DNA of 34,006 nucleotides from an uncultured Lachnospiraceae bacterium (GTDB lineage: Bacteria; Bacillota; Clostridia; Lachnospirales; Lachnospiraceae), in NCBI GenBank assembly GCA_949742505.1, contig CATJPU010000150.1, positions 1-34,006 on the forward strand. The letters run 5' to 3'. Both the position numbers and the translations under genes were made by a program. Under the pieces are notes generated by a model, which worked only from the letters and a program-made list of their open reading frames with translations, did not search any database and was not told where the DNA came from. This document shows positions 1-8,293 of this stretch, piece after piece; positions within the stretch are counted from its first letter, which is position 1; each line of letters opens with the position of its first letter.

Positions 1-100
1 CATGGCGATTTAGGAAACTCTTACCGCACCAGACAGCCGGTCATGGATGAAATCATGATTCGCTTTCCCAAAACATTAAAGCTTGCCGTCCTGTCTTTGT
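1..100 (+). pseudogene. Fragment of dipeptide/oligopeptide ABC transporter permease (DppB/OppB-like), truncated
   Basis: Frame 1 reads HGDLGNSYRTRQPVMDEIMIRFPKTLKLAVLSL, resembling the conserved GDLG.SY.T..PV...I..RFP.TL.LA segment of DppB permeases; similarity stops near base 100. Confidence 0.6.
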
Positions 101-403
101 CTCCATCCATGCCTGATTACTACGGCTGTCAAGTCCGGAGACGCCTATTCCGCCACCTGTCAATCACCGGCGGATGCAGTTCAGAACATACGCCGCGACA
201 GCGAACGGGCATTACAGCAGGATTTATCAAACGCCCTGATTCAGTTACCTGAATCCTTTGAAGTGGAAATCTGCTTCAAAGAACACGCGCACTCCGCAAA
301 ACCGTCTTATTATCCGGGAATGAAGCGAAAAGATACTCATACGGTCATCTTTGAGACAAAGGACTACTTTGAGGTTCTCCGTATGATAAATTTTGTTCTG
401 TAG
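101..403 (+). pseudogene. C-terminal fragment of M55 family D-aminopeptidase (DppA-like), no intact N-terminus
   Basis: Frame 2 reads TTAVKSGDAYSATCQSPADAVQNIRRDSERAL...VEICFKEHAHSAKPSYYPGMKRKDTHTVIFETKDYFEVLRMINFVL, M55 C-terminal-like; stops occur just upstream in this frame. Confidence 0.6.
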
Positions 404-462
404 CAGTTCCCCGCTCAGAACAGGCGCCGGGTAGCCAATCCCAGTTAGAGAAAGGACTCGAA

Positions 463-1626
463 ATGATACCATTACCAGAAAATTTTGAAACATACAGCGA
501 AGCCAGAAAAAAAGGCTTCCTCAAAATAATGGACATGAAACGGCAAGTCGGAAAAAAGGTGGTCGGCGTCTTCTGTTCCTATACGCCGGTGGAACTAATC
601 TCTGCGGCAAATGCAATCTATGTCAGCCTATGCGGTTCCGGCGAAGAGGGTATTTCCTCGGCGGAAAAGCATTTACCCGGGAATCTCTGCCCGCTGATTA
701 AATCCAGCTACGGCCTGGCGCTTTCTGACGCATGCCCGTACTTTTACTTTTCGGATATGATTCTTGCGGAGACTACCTGCGACGGGAAGAAGAAAATGTA
801 CGAACTTATGGGACGGTTGAAGCCGACCCATGTCATGCAGCTTCCCCACAACGCGGACAGTGAAGCAGCGGAAGACTTATGGCTGTCCGAAATCTACCGG
901 GCCAAAGAAGCGCTGGAGCATACACTGCACACTGCTATTACCGAAGAAGCCCTCCGCACAGCCATACACCAGAAGAATCTGGAGCGCGCCGCCATGGTTC
1001 GCCTGTACGAAATCGGCAAACTCAAACCCTGCCCCATATCCGGCTATGAGTTAAGCACGATCATCGAATCAACTGCTTTTATGTTCAGCGGCAATCAGAA
1101 ACTCGCCGCCATGGAATCAAGAGCAGAAGAATTAATCAACGAATACGAACAATCTTACAAAGGAAAGCCTTCCCGCCCGCGCATTCTCATTACAGGATGT
1201 CCCTTTGACGGAGTCCGGGATAAAGTAATTAAAAAAATTGAAGCCCTGGGCGCACAGGTAGTAGCTTTTGAAAACTGTTCCGGCCCCCGGACACAGCAAA
1301 GCCTTGTAGACGAAACCATCAACCCTTACCGGGCGCTGGCCAGACGATATCTCGGCATTAACTGTTCTGTAATGACTCCCAATACCGGGCGTTTCGAAGC
1401 GCTGGAAACAATGATTCGGGATTATCAGATTGACGGCGTGATTGAAATTATTCTCCACTGCTGTCATACTTATGCCATCGAATCCCAATTAGTAAAAGAA
1501 TTTGTGACAGAACAGCGCCGACTGCCATTTTTAAGCCTGACCACCGATTATTCTACATCGGATTCCGGACAGATTGCTACCAGAATCGGCGCTTTCCTTG
1601 AAATGATTGATACGATTCCCAGATAA
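463..1626 (+). CDS. 2-hydroxyacyl-CoA dehydratase (HgdB/D-component) family protein
   Basis: 387 aa ORF with CSYTPVELISAANAIYVSLCG, NLCPLIKSSYG, ACPYFYFSDMILAETTCDGKKKMYE and HCCHTY motifs; upstream GAAAGGA RBS. Confidence 0.88.
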   Translation: MIPLPENFETYSEARKKGFLKIMDMKRQVGKKVVGVFCSYTPVELISAANAIYVSLCGSGEEGISSAEKHLPGNLCPLIKSSYGLALSDACPYFYFSDMILAETTCDGKKKMYELMGRLKPTHVMQLPHNADSEAAEDLWLSEIYRAKEALEHTLHTAITEEALRTAIHQKNLERAAMVRLYEIGKLKPCPISGYELSTIIESTAFMFSGNQKLAAMESRAEELINEYEQSYKGKPSRPRILITGCPFDGVRDKVIKKIEALGAQVVAFENCSGPRTQQSLVDETINPYRALARRYLGINCSVMTPNTGRFEALETMIRDYQIDGVIEIILHCCHTYAIESQLVKEFVTEQRRLPFLSLTTDYSTSDSGQIATRIGAFLEMIDTIPR

Positions 1627-1670
1627 ATACTGGGAGCAAATCCATAAACCATGTGAGCCATACAGTCAAG

Positions 1671-1740
1671 AAATAAGCATATCCGCCAGAGTTCCATACT
1701 TTTCAGCATGTGCTCTCCCATGGGATATGCTTATTTTTTT
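1671..1740 (+). terminator. Rho-independent terminator after the dehydratase-family gene
   Basis: aaataagcatatcc ... gggatatgcttatttttttt inverted repeat with T tract. Confidence 0.8.
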
Positions 1741-1837
1741 ACAGAATTTATTTCAGGGCGCAAAGGATAAATTCACAACGCGATCAGCAACCCATTTCTT
1801 AATTTTGCAGAGACGATTCTATCTCTGCATAAAAGTT

Positions 1838-2194
1838 CTAAAATTCCCCAAATATATCCTTAAAAATATCATCGCCGTACTTCTCATATAACTTTGCTAC
1901 AAAATCATAACAATAATTATCATCTCTCTGAGAAATTACCACAATATTCATTATCCTTTTATCCAAGACTAAGGTATATACCACCCTTATTCCAATTCCT
2001 TTATATTTTATTTTAAAAAATCCGGTTAAATCATTACCTTTTTTATTTCCTAATGGCTTTCCATAACCATTAGGACTTGGCAATGGCATTTTTGATACCT
2101 TTAGAATACCCGCTAATACTTGTTTTCGCACACTTCCCTCAATTTTCTTAAAGTCCTTTTTTGCTTCATCAGTTATACGTATATTCCATGCCAT
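1838..2194 (-). CDS. Type II toxin-antitoxin system RelE/ParE family toxin
   Basis: 118 aa; WNIRITDEAKKDFKKIEGSVRKQV...GYGKPLGN...GFFKIKYKGIGIRVVYTL...VVISQRDD; ATG overlaps the antitoxin stop (TAATG). Confidence 0.85.
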   Translation of the reverse strand: MAWNIRITDEAKKDFKKIEGSVRKQVLAGILKVSKMPLPSPNGYGKPLGNKKGNDLTGFFKIKYKGIGIRVVYTLVLDKRIMNIVVISQRDDNYCYDFVAKLYEKYGDDIFKDIFGEF

Positions 2195-2544
2195 TATTCA
2201 AATTCCACACTTTCAGATAATTCTTCTAATTCTTCCATCGAAAAACCCTGTTCATTCACAAACATTTCAAAAGAAGAGGACTTATCATCCGTTCTGCTTT
2301 CTGCCATCTTTAATAATCTGATATTTTCAATTTTTTCCAGTAATCTCTCCAGTCTATTAAGCTTTTCCTGCGTATCTCTATATTCTTTTACAGATAATAG
2401 CACTGCTGTTGGCTGATTATTTTTTAATATAATATATTCATGATTATTTTCCGATACATCATTAAAAATCTTCCCCGCTTTTCCCTGACTAAAATCTGAT
2501 ATTGGAACAAGTCTTTCTGTTAAGTCTAACAAAGCTGCATTCAT
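2194..2544 (-). CDS. Phd/YefM family antitoxin
   Basis: 116 aa; LVPISDFSQGKAGKIFNDVSENNHEYIILKNNQPTAVLLSVKEYR is Phd/YefM-like; directly upstream of the toxin. Confidence 0.85.
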   Translation of the reverse strand: MNAALLDLTERLVPISDFSQGKAGKIFNDVSENNHEYIILKNNQPTAVLLSVKEYRDTQEKLNRLERLLEKIENIRLLKMAESRTDDKSSSFEMFVNEQGFSMEELEELSESVEFE

Positions 2545-2655
2545 ACCATAATACCCTCCTTCACTGCTTTTGATTATATATTACTTTTTTATTATATGCA
2601 ATATTTTCATTAAAATTTTACATATTTCAAATTAGTAAATAAGGTTTCCTATATA

Positions 2656-2706
2656 ATAAAAAGTAAGCATCTCTACCCTCTGAGGTTTTGATGCTTACTT
2701 TTTGTA
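2656..2706. terminator. Bidirectional intrinsic terminator
   Basis: aaaaagtaagcatc ... gatgcttacttttt perfect inverted repeat flanked by A/T runs. Confidence 0.75.
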
Positions 2707-2728
2707 TTCTATAGTTCCTGTATTTTTC

Positions 2729-2833
2729 CTACTCTTCACTCATATATTCTCTGTAATCCTCTTCACAGGAGAACAGCATATATCTTCCATTCACATATCC
2801 CATATATCCATCGCTCACCACATAACCTTTCAT
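2729..2833 (-). CDS. Small hypothetical protein (34 aa)
   Basis: Reverse-strand ATG...TAG encodes MKGYVVSDGYMGYVNGRYMLFSCEEDYREYMSEE; AGAAAGGATGG RBS-like sequence upstream; below the ORF-track cutoff. Confidence 0.5.
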   Translation of the reverse strand: MKGYVVSDGYMGYVNGRYMLFSCEEDYREYMSEE

Positions 2834-3163
2834 CTTTTTCTACCATCCTTTCTACATCTTTTTATCTTCACGCCTGTAAATGGCATTCCTTTTGATGTAT
2901 TCAGAATAGCAGATAAGCTGTCCCATTTTCAGGACAGTTCTATGTCTTTGCAAATATAATCTGATTGTTTCCTGATTTTATCGTTTACTTTTTATCGCTT
3001 GTTTTTTTATCGCTTGCTTTTTATAATTCAAAAGTCAGCGATATCTAGAGCGTGTTTGAACTCACCGAAAGGCCCCGAGGATACCTGCAAAGCAAATATC
3101 CCCGGGGTCATCATCAATCCCTCTATTTTTTAGAATTTCAAGCAGAATTCCATTTTCCTGATT

Positions 3164-3628
3164 TTAGAAAACCCCGCACATTTTGAGCACCCAGTATATA
3201 AGTCCCAGCACCCAGCTTGTAAAAATCCCATACAGAATCACCGGCCCCGCTATGGTAAATATCTTACATCCGATACCCATAACCTGCCCTTCCTTCTTGT
3301 ACTCAATCGCAGGAGCCGTCACTGAATTGGCGAATCCCGTTATCGGAACCAGCGCTCCGGCGCCTCCCCATTTGGCAATCCGCGGATACAGATTAAGTCC
3401 TGTAAGAACCGCAGACAGAAGAACCAGTATCATAGCGCACCAGCCGCTTGCGGCGTCCTTATCAATTCCCAGTTTTTCACAATAATTTAAAATCCCCTGC
3501 CCAATTATACAGATGATACCGCCTGTTACAAATGCCTTTATCATATTTAGCGGAAGATTATGCACCGGAGTCTTTTGTTTCACATAATCTTCATATGCTT
3601 TCTGTTCCTGCTCTTTTGCTTCATCCAT
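3164..3628 (-). CDS. spoVAC: Stage V sporulation protein AC
   Basis: 154 aa membrane protein with SpoVAC features (NLPLNMIKAFVTGGIICIIGQ, GAGALVPITGFANSVTAPAIEYKKEG); position in spoIIA-sigF-spoVA operon. Confidence 0.93.
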   Translation of the reverse strand: MDEAKEQEQKAYEDYVKQKTPVHNLPLNMIKAFVTGGIICIIGQGILNYCEKLGIDKDAASGWCAMILVLLSAVLTGLNLYPRIAKWGGAGALVPITGFANSVTAPAIEYKKEGQVMGIGCKIFTIAGPVILYGIFTSWVLGLIYWVLKMCGVF

Positions 3629-3640
3629 TGTTTCTCCTCC

Positions 3641-4066
3641 TTACCTGCCCCATCTCTGATAGAAAAATAACAGCGAGCCTGCACACTTTCCAAGCGCCGT
3701 CCCTAAAATCACCCATGGTATACACCGAAGCAGTTTCGCCCTTCTTACAAAAATCGGAAACACATCCAGCATTTCCGCCAGCGCCATTGCCCAGCATCCG
3801 GTAAATATGCCCGCCAGAAGTCCAAATACAGGAAGTGTCCACCCGGCGCCGGGTATATGCGGCTGGAAAATAATGAACACGTTGCCAAGGATTCCCCCCA
3901 GCGCAACCGCATCTTCATAGAGAAGCACATGTTCTCCCGTATGGGTGCGGTCTGCAAAGTCTGATATAACGCCAAGTCCTGTAATAAAGGAAAACAGTCC
4001 GCTTGCCACAATCATGCCGGAGCTAAGACCGATGATTATTAACAATATTTGTCGTACCCACATCAA
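3641..4066 (-). CDS. spoVAB: Stage V sporulation protein AB
   Basis: 141 aa membrane protein with SpoVAB-like SSGMIVASGLFSFITGLGVISDFADRT; between spoVAA and spoVAC. Confidence 0.88.
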   Translation of the reverse strand: MMWVRQILLIIIGLSSGMIVASGLFSFITGLGVISDFADRTHTGEHVLLYEDAVALGGILGNVFIIFQPHIPGAGWTLPVFGLLAGIFTGCWAMALAEMLDVFPIFVRRAKLLRCIPWVILGTALGKCAGSLLFFYQRWGR

Positions 4067-4709
4067 TCTCCTGCCCCTTTCTGGAATAATTTTCTACCAG
4101 CGTAGTCTGAATATCATTCTCGTACAGACGCATTTCCACCTCCATCGGCGTTGGATCTACGGAAAAGCGCTTCCGCCCAAAATGATTGAAGAATACCAGG
4201 ATTCCAATAATTATCCCTATACTGTAAGTCACTTCCAGCAAAGTAAATCCATCCGACGCCCTGCCCATCAGCAATTCGTATATCTGATCAAATAATTTGC
4301 TGGTATCCACGTCATTGTTAAAAGCCATAATAGAAAAGGCAGAACCTGCAAATGATATCAGTACCACGCACGCCACTTTAGCCCAGTGTACAAACTGCCC
4401 TGCCGTCTGCTGGTTCTCATAGGTTACAATAATATCCTGCGCCCCTATATTCTGCACGCTCATTCCGGGATATTTTTCATGAATACACTCTATCAGCTTC
4501 AGCACAGATACAACCGTTCTGCTGTTATTGTGATGAGAATGCTTTGCAGAAGTTTCCGAAAATTTAAGAACCTTTATGGTCTTTAGCTTCGGCACAACCA
4601 CCGGGTTAGCGCACTCCATCTGAACCAGATCTCCCAGCGTCGCATAGGGCCTGGTTACTTCCACATTGGCGTCACCCTTAATGTATATGGTCTCGTTTAC
4701 TACCGCCAT
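4023..4709 (-). CDS. spoVAA: Stage V sporulation protein AA
   Basis: MAVVNETIYIKGDANVEV...TLGDLVQMECA, two TM segments at C-terminus; SpoVAA-like, overlaps spoVAB. Confidence 0.88.
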   Translation of the reverse strand: MAVVNETIYIKGDANVEVTRPYATLGDLVQMECANPVVVPKLKTIKVLKFSETSAKHSHHNNSRTVVSVLKLIECIHEKYPGMSVQNIGAQDIIVTYENQQTAGQFVHWAKVACVVLISFAGSAFSIMAFNNDVDTSKLFDQIYELLMGRASDGFTLLEVTYSIGIIIGILVFFNHFGRKRFSVDPTPMEVEMRLYENDIQTTLVENYSRKGQEIDVGTTNIVNNHRS

Positions 4710-4861
4710 AGCATCGTTCCTCCCGGTATGGCAATCAGAGTACCTTCGCTAATCTGCGCCGCGCCCTTCACATCGTGAAAATAATATACCATACCGATAA
4801 TCACCGCCGCCGTCACCACAAAAATCAGACATGCCCTGAGCCTTTTTCTCGTTTCCTCCAT
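4700..4861 (-). CDS. Small membrane protein in the sporulation operon
   Basis: MEETRKRLRACLIFVVTAAVIIGMVYYFHDVKGAAQISEGTLIAIPGGTMLWR, one TM segment; overlaps spoVAA start; internal Met preferred, longer ORF reaches 4885. Confidence 0.6.
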   Translation of the reverse strand: MEETRKRLRACLIFVVTAAVIIGMVYYFHDVKGAAQISEGTLIAIPGGTMLWR

Positions 4862-5006
4862 GAACGCCGCCTCCTTTCCATCCAACGTGTACGTTATATA
4901 ATACAGATTTGCATAATTAACAGTAAATAATACAATGCTGTACTAGTATATATTTTATATTTAAATAATGTTCATCTTCTTCCCTTCTCAAAAAAATTTC
5001 CAATAC

Positions 5007-5720
5007 TTAAAGCGCCTCCCGCATCCGTTTCAGTATCCGTTTCTCGGTCCTCGATACCTGCACCTGAGAGATTCCCATCATTTTTCCGACTTCCGCCTGT
5101 GTCTTATTTCCAAAATACCGCAGATAAATCAACTGCCTCTCCTCCTTTTCCAGACACTTTAAGAGTTCTTTCAGGAGCATATGATTTAATACTTTCTCCT
5201 CTCTGTCTTCTTTTTCTTCCAGCTTGTCCACAAGCTGGATTTCATGACCGTCTCTCTGATAAATCGTTTTATGCAGGGATTCAACCTCTGAATTTGCCTC
5301 CAGCGCCGCCGCCAGTTCTTCTTTATCAACTTCAAGCTTTTCGGCTATCTCCCAAAGAGAAGGCTCCCTTCCCCATTTTCTCCGCAATTCCTCCTGACAG
5401 GCGAATGCTTTGTATGCAAGTTCTTTTAAGGAACGACTGACTTTAATCATACCGTCGTCCCGCAGAAATCTCTTGATTTCCCCGGATATCATCGGCACCG
5501 CATATGTACTGAATTTCACATCATAGCTTAAATCGAATTTATCAATTGCCTTTAACAGTCCAATACTTCCAATCTGAAACAAATCTTCCGCCTCAGCGCC
5601 TCTGTTATAGAATCGCTTTACAATACACCAGACCAGCCCTACATTTTCCTCCACAAGCTGTGCCTTCGCTCTCTCATCCCCTTCGTGAGATTTCCTGATC
5701 AGAGCGATTGTGTGGTCCAT
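5007..5720 (-). CDS. sigF: RNA polymerase sporulation sigma factor SigF
   Basis: 237 aa sigma-70 family protein ([45 protein letters not shown]) downstream of spoIIAB. Confidence 0.95.
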   Translation of the reverse strand: MDHTIALIRKSHEGDERAKAQLVEENVGLVWCIVKRFYNRGAEAEDLFQIGSIGLLKAIDKFDLSYDVKFSTYAVPMISGEIKRFLRDDGMIKVSRSLKELAYKAFACQEELRRKWGREPSLWEIAEKLEVDKEELAAALEANSEVESLHKTIYQRDGHEIQLVDKLEEKEDREEKVLNHMLLKELLKCLEKEERQLIYLRYFGNKTQAEVGKMMGISQVQVSRTEKRILKRMREAL

Positions 5721-6169
5721 AATTCTCTGCCCTTTCCGATTACTTTTTTCATCCTGACAGTGGTTCCCTTCCCAGGTTCGGACTCTACAATCACCTCATC
5801 CATAAATGCTTCCATGAATGAAAATCCCATACCGGAGCGTTCCAACTCCGGTTTTGTGGTAAATAACGGCTCCATTGCTTGTTTCACATCGGGAATCCCC
5901 ACACCTCTGTCTGTAATCTCCAACCGTAAAGTTTTGCCTTCTATTCCGGCAAATATCTTAATTTTATTTACGTGATTTTCATATCCATGAATAATTGCGT
6001 TTGTTACAGCCTCGGAAACGGCGGTTTTCACATCCGAGACCTCTTCCAATGTGGGATTTAACTGCGTCATAAAAGAAGCTACGGTTACCCTTGCAAATGC
6101 CTCGTTGGCGGAGCGGCTGTCAAATTCCAGCTTCATCTCATTAGTCATACCATTTACAATTTCTCTCAT
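5699..6169 (-). CDS. spoIIAB: Anti-sigma F factor SpoIIAB
   Basis: HATPase: [52 protein letters not shown]; overlaps sigF; start placed at internal Met. Confidence 0.95.
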   Translation of the reverse strand: MREIVNGMTNEMKLEFDSRSANEAFARVTVASFMTQLNPTLEEVSDVKTAVSEAVTNAIIHGYENHVNKIKIFAGIEGKTLRLEITDRGVGIPDVKQAMEPLFTTKPELERSGMGFSFMEAFMDEVIVESEPGKGTTVRMKKVIGKGRELWTTQSL

Positions 6170-6173
6170 TTTA

Positions 6174-6482
6174 TTAATCCTCCTCATATATCTGCATAAT
6201 CTTTGTCGCTCCGGACATCTTAAGTATCTTTTTGATTCGTTCATTTGCATGGGCCGCCCAGACTTCCCCGCCAAACATGCATATCTTCTTATATCTGCCC
6301 ATAATTACTCCGATTCCTGAACTGTCGCAAAATTCCGTCTCGGAAAAATCAAAAATTACATATCTTACATGCCCCCGCTCAATTAGCCGGTCGGCTTCCC
6401 TCTTAATCTCTTCAGAATTATGGTGGTCCAAATCCCCCGGAAGATAAATCGTCAGGCAATTCTCCTGCACTTCATATTTCAT
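6174..6482 (-). CDS. spoIIAA: Anti-sigma F factor antagonist SpoIIAA
   Basis: STAS domain, [22 protein letters not shown]; first gene of operon. Confidence 0.94.
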   Translation of the reverse strand: MKYEVQENCLTIYLPGDLDHHNSEEIKREADRLIERGHVRYVIFDFSETEFCDSSGIGVIMGRYKKICMFGGEVWAAHANERIKKILKMSGATKIMQIYEED

Positions 6483-6539
6483 AACATTGTCCCCTTTTTC
6501 TTTATATTTCCCCTGTGTCCGTCATATACGGCAAAATGC

Positions 6540-6645
6540 TTTTACGCGCTCTCGCGTCAAATCGAGCAAGGGAGACTTTCTCCCTACTCGCTGCGCGGAG
6601 CGCACGTTGCAGTAACAGCAATTTCATCTGTGCGCCCCTGCGCAT
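6540..6645. repeat. Hairpin-rich intergenic element, candidate dispersed repeat
   Basis: Several hairpins: gggagacttTCTCCC within cgagcaagggaga/tctccctactcg, TTGC...GCAA, cgcgctctcgcg; lies between TPR terminator and spoIIAA. Confidence 0.4.
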
Positions 6646-6673
6646 AATAAAAGGATATGCAGTCTGCATACCC
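6646..6673 (-). terminator. Rho-independent terminator of the TPR protein gene
   Basis: Minus strand GGGTATGCAGACTGCATATCCTTTTATT. Confidence 0.7.
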
Positions 6674-6701
6674 TTCTCTTTCGTATCCTGTTCGATTTTC
6701 A

Positions 6702-8063
6702 TCAGTATTCTTCATCATAGTAATCTTCGTCATAGTCCTCAGAATCGTCAGAATCATCTGTATCATCTTCACTCTTTTCAGAGGTATCTACATTCGGATA
6801 ATCCTTCTCTACCCGCTCTTTCCACCGGGCCGCATTGTCTTCATCGCCGCTCGCATTATAGGACTGAGACAGCAAAAACATCGCGTTGCCCTCGTCATAG
6901 CCTTCGTCAATCTGCATCAGCATCGTCAAATTTGCAATCGCATCGGTGTAATTGGCTACACTGTAATTCTCTCTTGCCGCATAGTAGAGCGTCTCTCCGT
7001 AACGCGGAAACAAGGTTCCTCTCATCTCATCGTACCGCTCTCTGCCCAACGCTCCCAGCGCGTCAGGATTCACTTTCAGTATCTGCTCTACCATAGCGGA
7101 ATCACTGATATCATCGTTTAAGAAATGCGAGTACATCTCCATGACAATCTCATAACTGTCCTTGGTAGAGGCGGCCGTCTGCTGTGCATTCTCCGTCTCC
7201 TCACTGGTAGCCCGAAAGCTCTCCAACTCCGTTTTAAGAGCAGCAATCTGTGCTTCTTCTTCTGCAATCTTATCGCTGAAGTCTACCACCTGCTTATTGG
7301 TTTTTGCAGAGACCGACTTATTAACAGCCGGCATAATCAAAAACCACATAAATGCGATTCCCACAGCCACTCCAATCAGAATATTGACAATCGTCATCCT
7401 GCCGGTATTTTCTTTCATTACCATGGAAGCCGGCTGAATAATAGTCTCATTTCCTATACTATATGTAACGGTCTGAGGTTTTTTCCCTGACTTTTCCGTA
7501 CTTTCCCGTCTGCGGCGGCGGCTCTGGGTCAGCTCGTGCATATACCGTAAGGTTAATTCGTTGGTTGTATCCAGTTTATTGGCTTCCTTCAAAACCTGTC
7601 TGGCTAAGCTGTACTGCTCTGTATGAAGATACAAAAGCGCCAAAAGCTGATACGCTCTTAGAAAACTTGGAACGGCGCTTACAACCTGTTTCAACTGTAT
7701 AATTGCCAAGTCCTCCCCACCCTGCCCACAATACAGCAAACTCTGATTATACTTCCGAATCGCCTGATTAATCGTATCCAAATCAGCCGGATTCTGCTGT
7801 ATCTTCTGTATATAATAACTGGCAATATTATCCTGTGGCTTTATGTTCTTGCTGAGTATCCACTCTACCAGAGCTTCTCCCACTTCTCCCCGCCCATAGT
7901 AAACCAGACCAAGAAGATTTCTTGCCGCAATATTCTCACTATTAAACTGAAGGCCCTTTTTTAAAGATGCGATTGCCCCCGACAAATCCCGAATCTTCGC
8001 CTTTTCAAGCCCGTCATTGTACCAGTAGTTGGACTGATAAACCAGTTTTTGCGTATATTCCAT
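6702..8063 (-). CDS. Tetratricopeptide repeat membrane-anchored protein
   Basis: 453 aa; N-terminal TPR-like helices (GAIASLKKGLQFNSENIAARNLLGLVYYGRGEVGEAL), one TM segment, extracytoplasmic TPR region, acidic Asp/Glu/Tyr tail. Confidence 0.8.
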   Translation of the reverse strand: MEYTQKLVYQSNYWYNDGLEKAKIRDLSGAIASLKKGLQFNSENIAARNLLGLVYYGRGEVGEALVEWILSKNIKPQDNIASYYIQKIQQNPADLDTINQAIRKYNQSLLYCGQGGEDLAIIQLKQVVSAVPSFLRAYQLLALLYLHTEQYSLARQVLKEANKLDTTNELTLRYMHELTQSRRRRRESTEKSGKKPQTVTYSIGNETIIQPASMVMKENTGRMTIVNILIGVAVGIAFMWFLIMPAVNKSVSAKTNKQVVDFSDKIAEEEAQIAALKTELESFRATSEETENAQQTAASTKDSYEIVMEMYSHFLNDDISDSAMVEQILKVNPDALGALGRERYDEMRGTLFPRYGETLYYAARENYSVANYTDAIANLTMLMQIDEGYDEGNAMFLLSQSYNASGDEDNAARWKERVEKDYPNVDTSEKSEDDTDDSDDSEDYDEDYYDEEY

Positions 8064-8114
8064 ATAATCTCCATAATCCTTCTGTCATTCCTGTATCACA
8101 GTAACCTATGTCCT

Positions 8115-8252
8115 CTACTTATTCGTCTGCTCAATAACCTCTCTCAGTAAATCCGTCATATCGGCAAGGTCTTCCTGATATACTGCTTCCTCAATATCCT
8201 GCACCTCCAGACATGGCTGAAACCGCTTCAATTCCTCTTCAAAATTCAGCAT
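8115..8252 (-). CDS. Small acidic hypothetical protein (45 aa)
   Basis: Reverse-strand ORF MLNFEEELKRFQPCLEVQDIEEAVYQEDLADMTDLLREVIEQTNK; between folC and TPR gene; below the ORF-track cutoff. Confidence 0.6.
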   Translation of the reverse strand: MLNFEEELKRFQPCLEVQDIEEAVYQEDLADMTDLLREVIEQTNK

Positions 8253-8293
8253 CTTTGTCTCCTCTCTGCTACGATGTACTTGCGCCAGACGCA

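Noticed and set aside
2960-3040. Short direct repeats of tttttatcgcttg
   Set aside because: Only two to three AT-rich copies with no spacer pattern; not a CRISPR array.
4886-5006. Possible forespore sigma promoter upstream of the small membrane protein/spoVAA
   Set aside because: Looked for sigma-F/G -35 and -10 boxes but matches were too weak to call.
6502-6702. 66-aa minus-strand ORF MKIEQDTKEKGMQ...
   Set aside because: Spans a terminator and the hairpin element; more likely translation of a structured intergenic repeat.
6515-7121. Overlapping plus-strand ORFs of 193 and 154 aa
   Set aside because: Both are antisense to the TPR gene and hairpin element; no domain signal.
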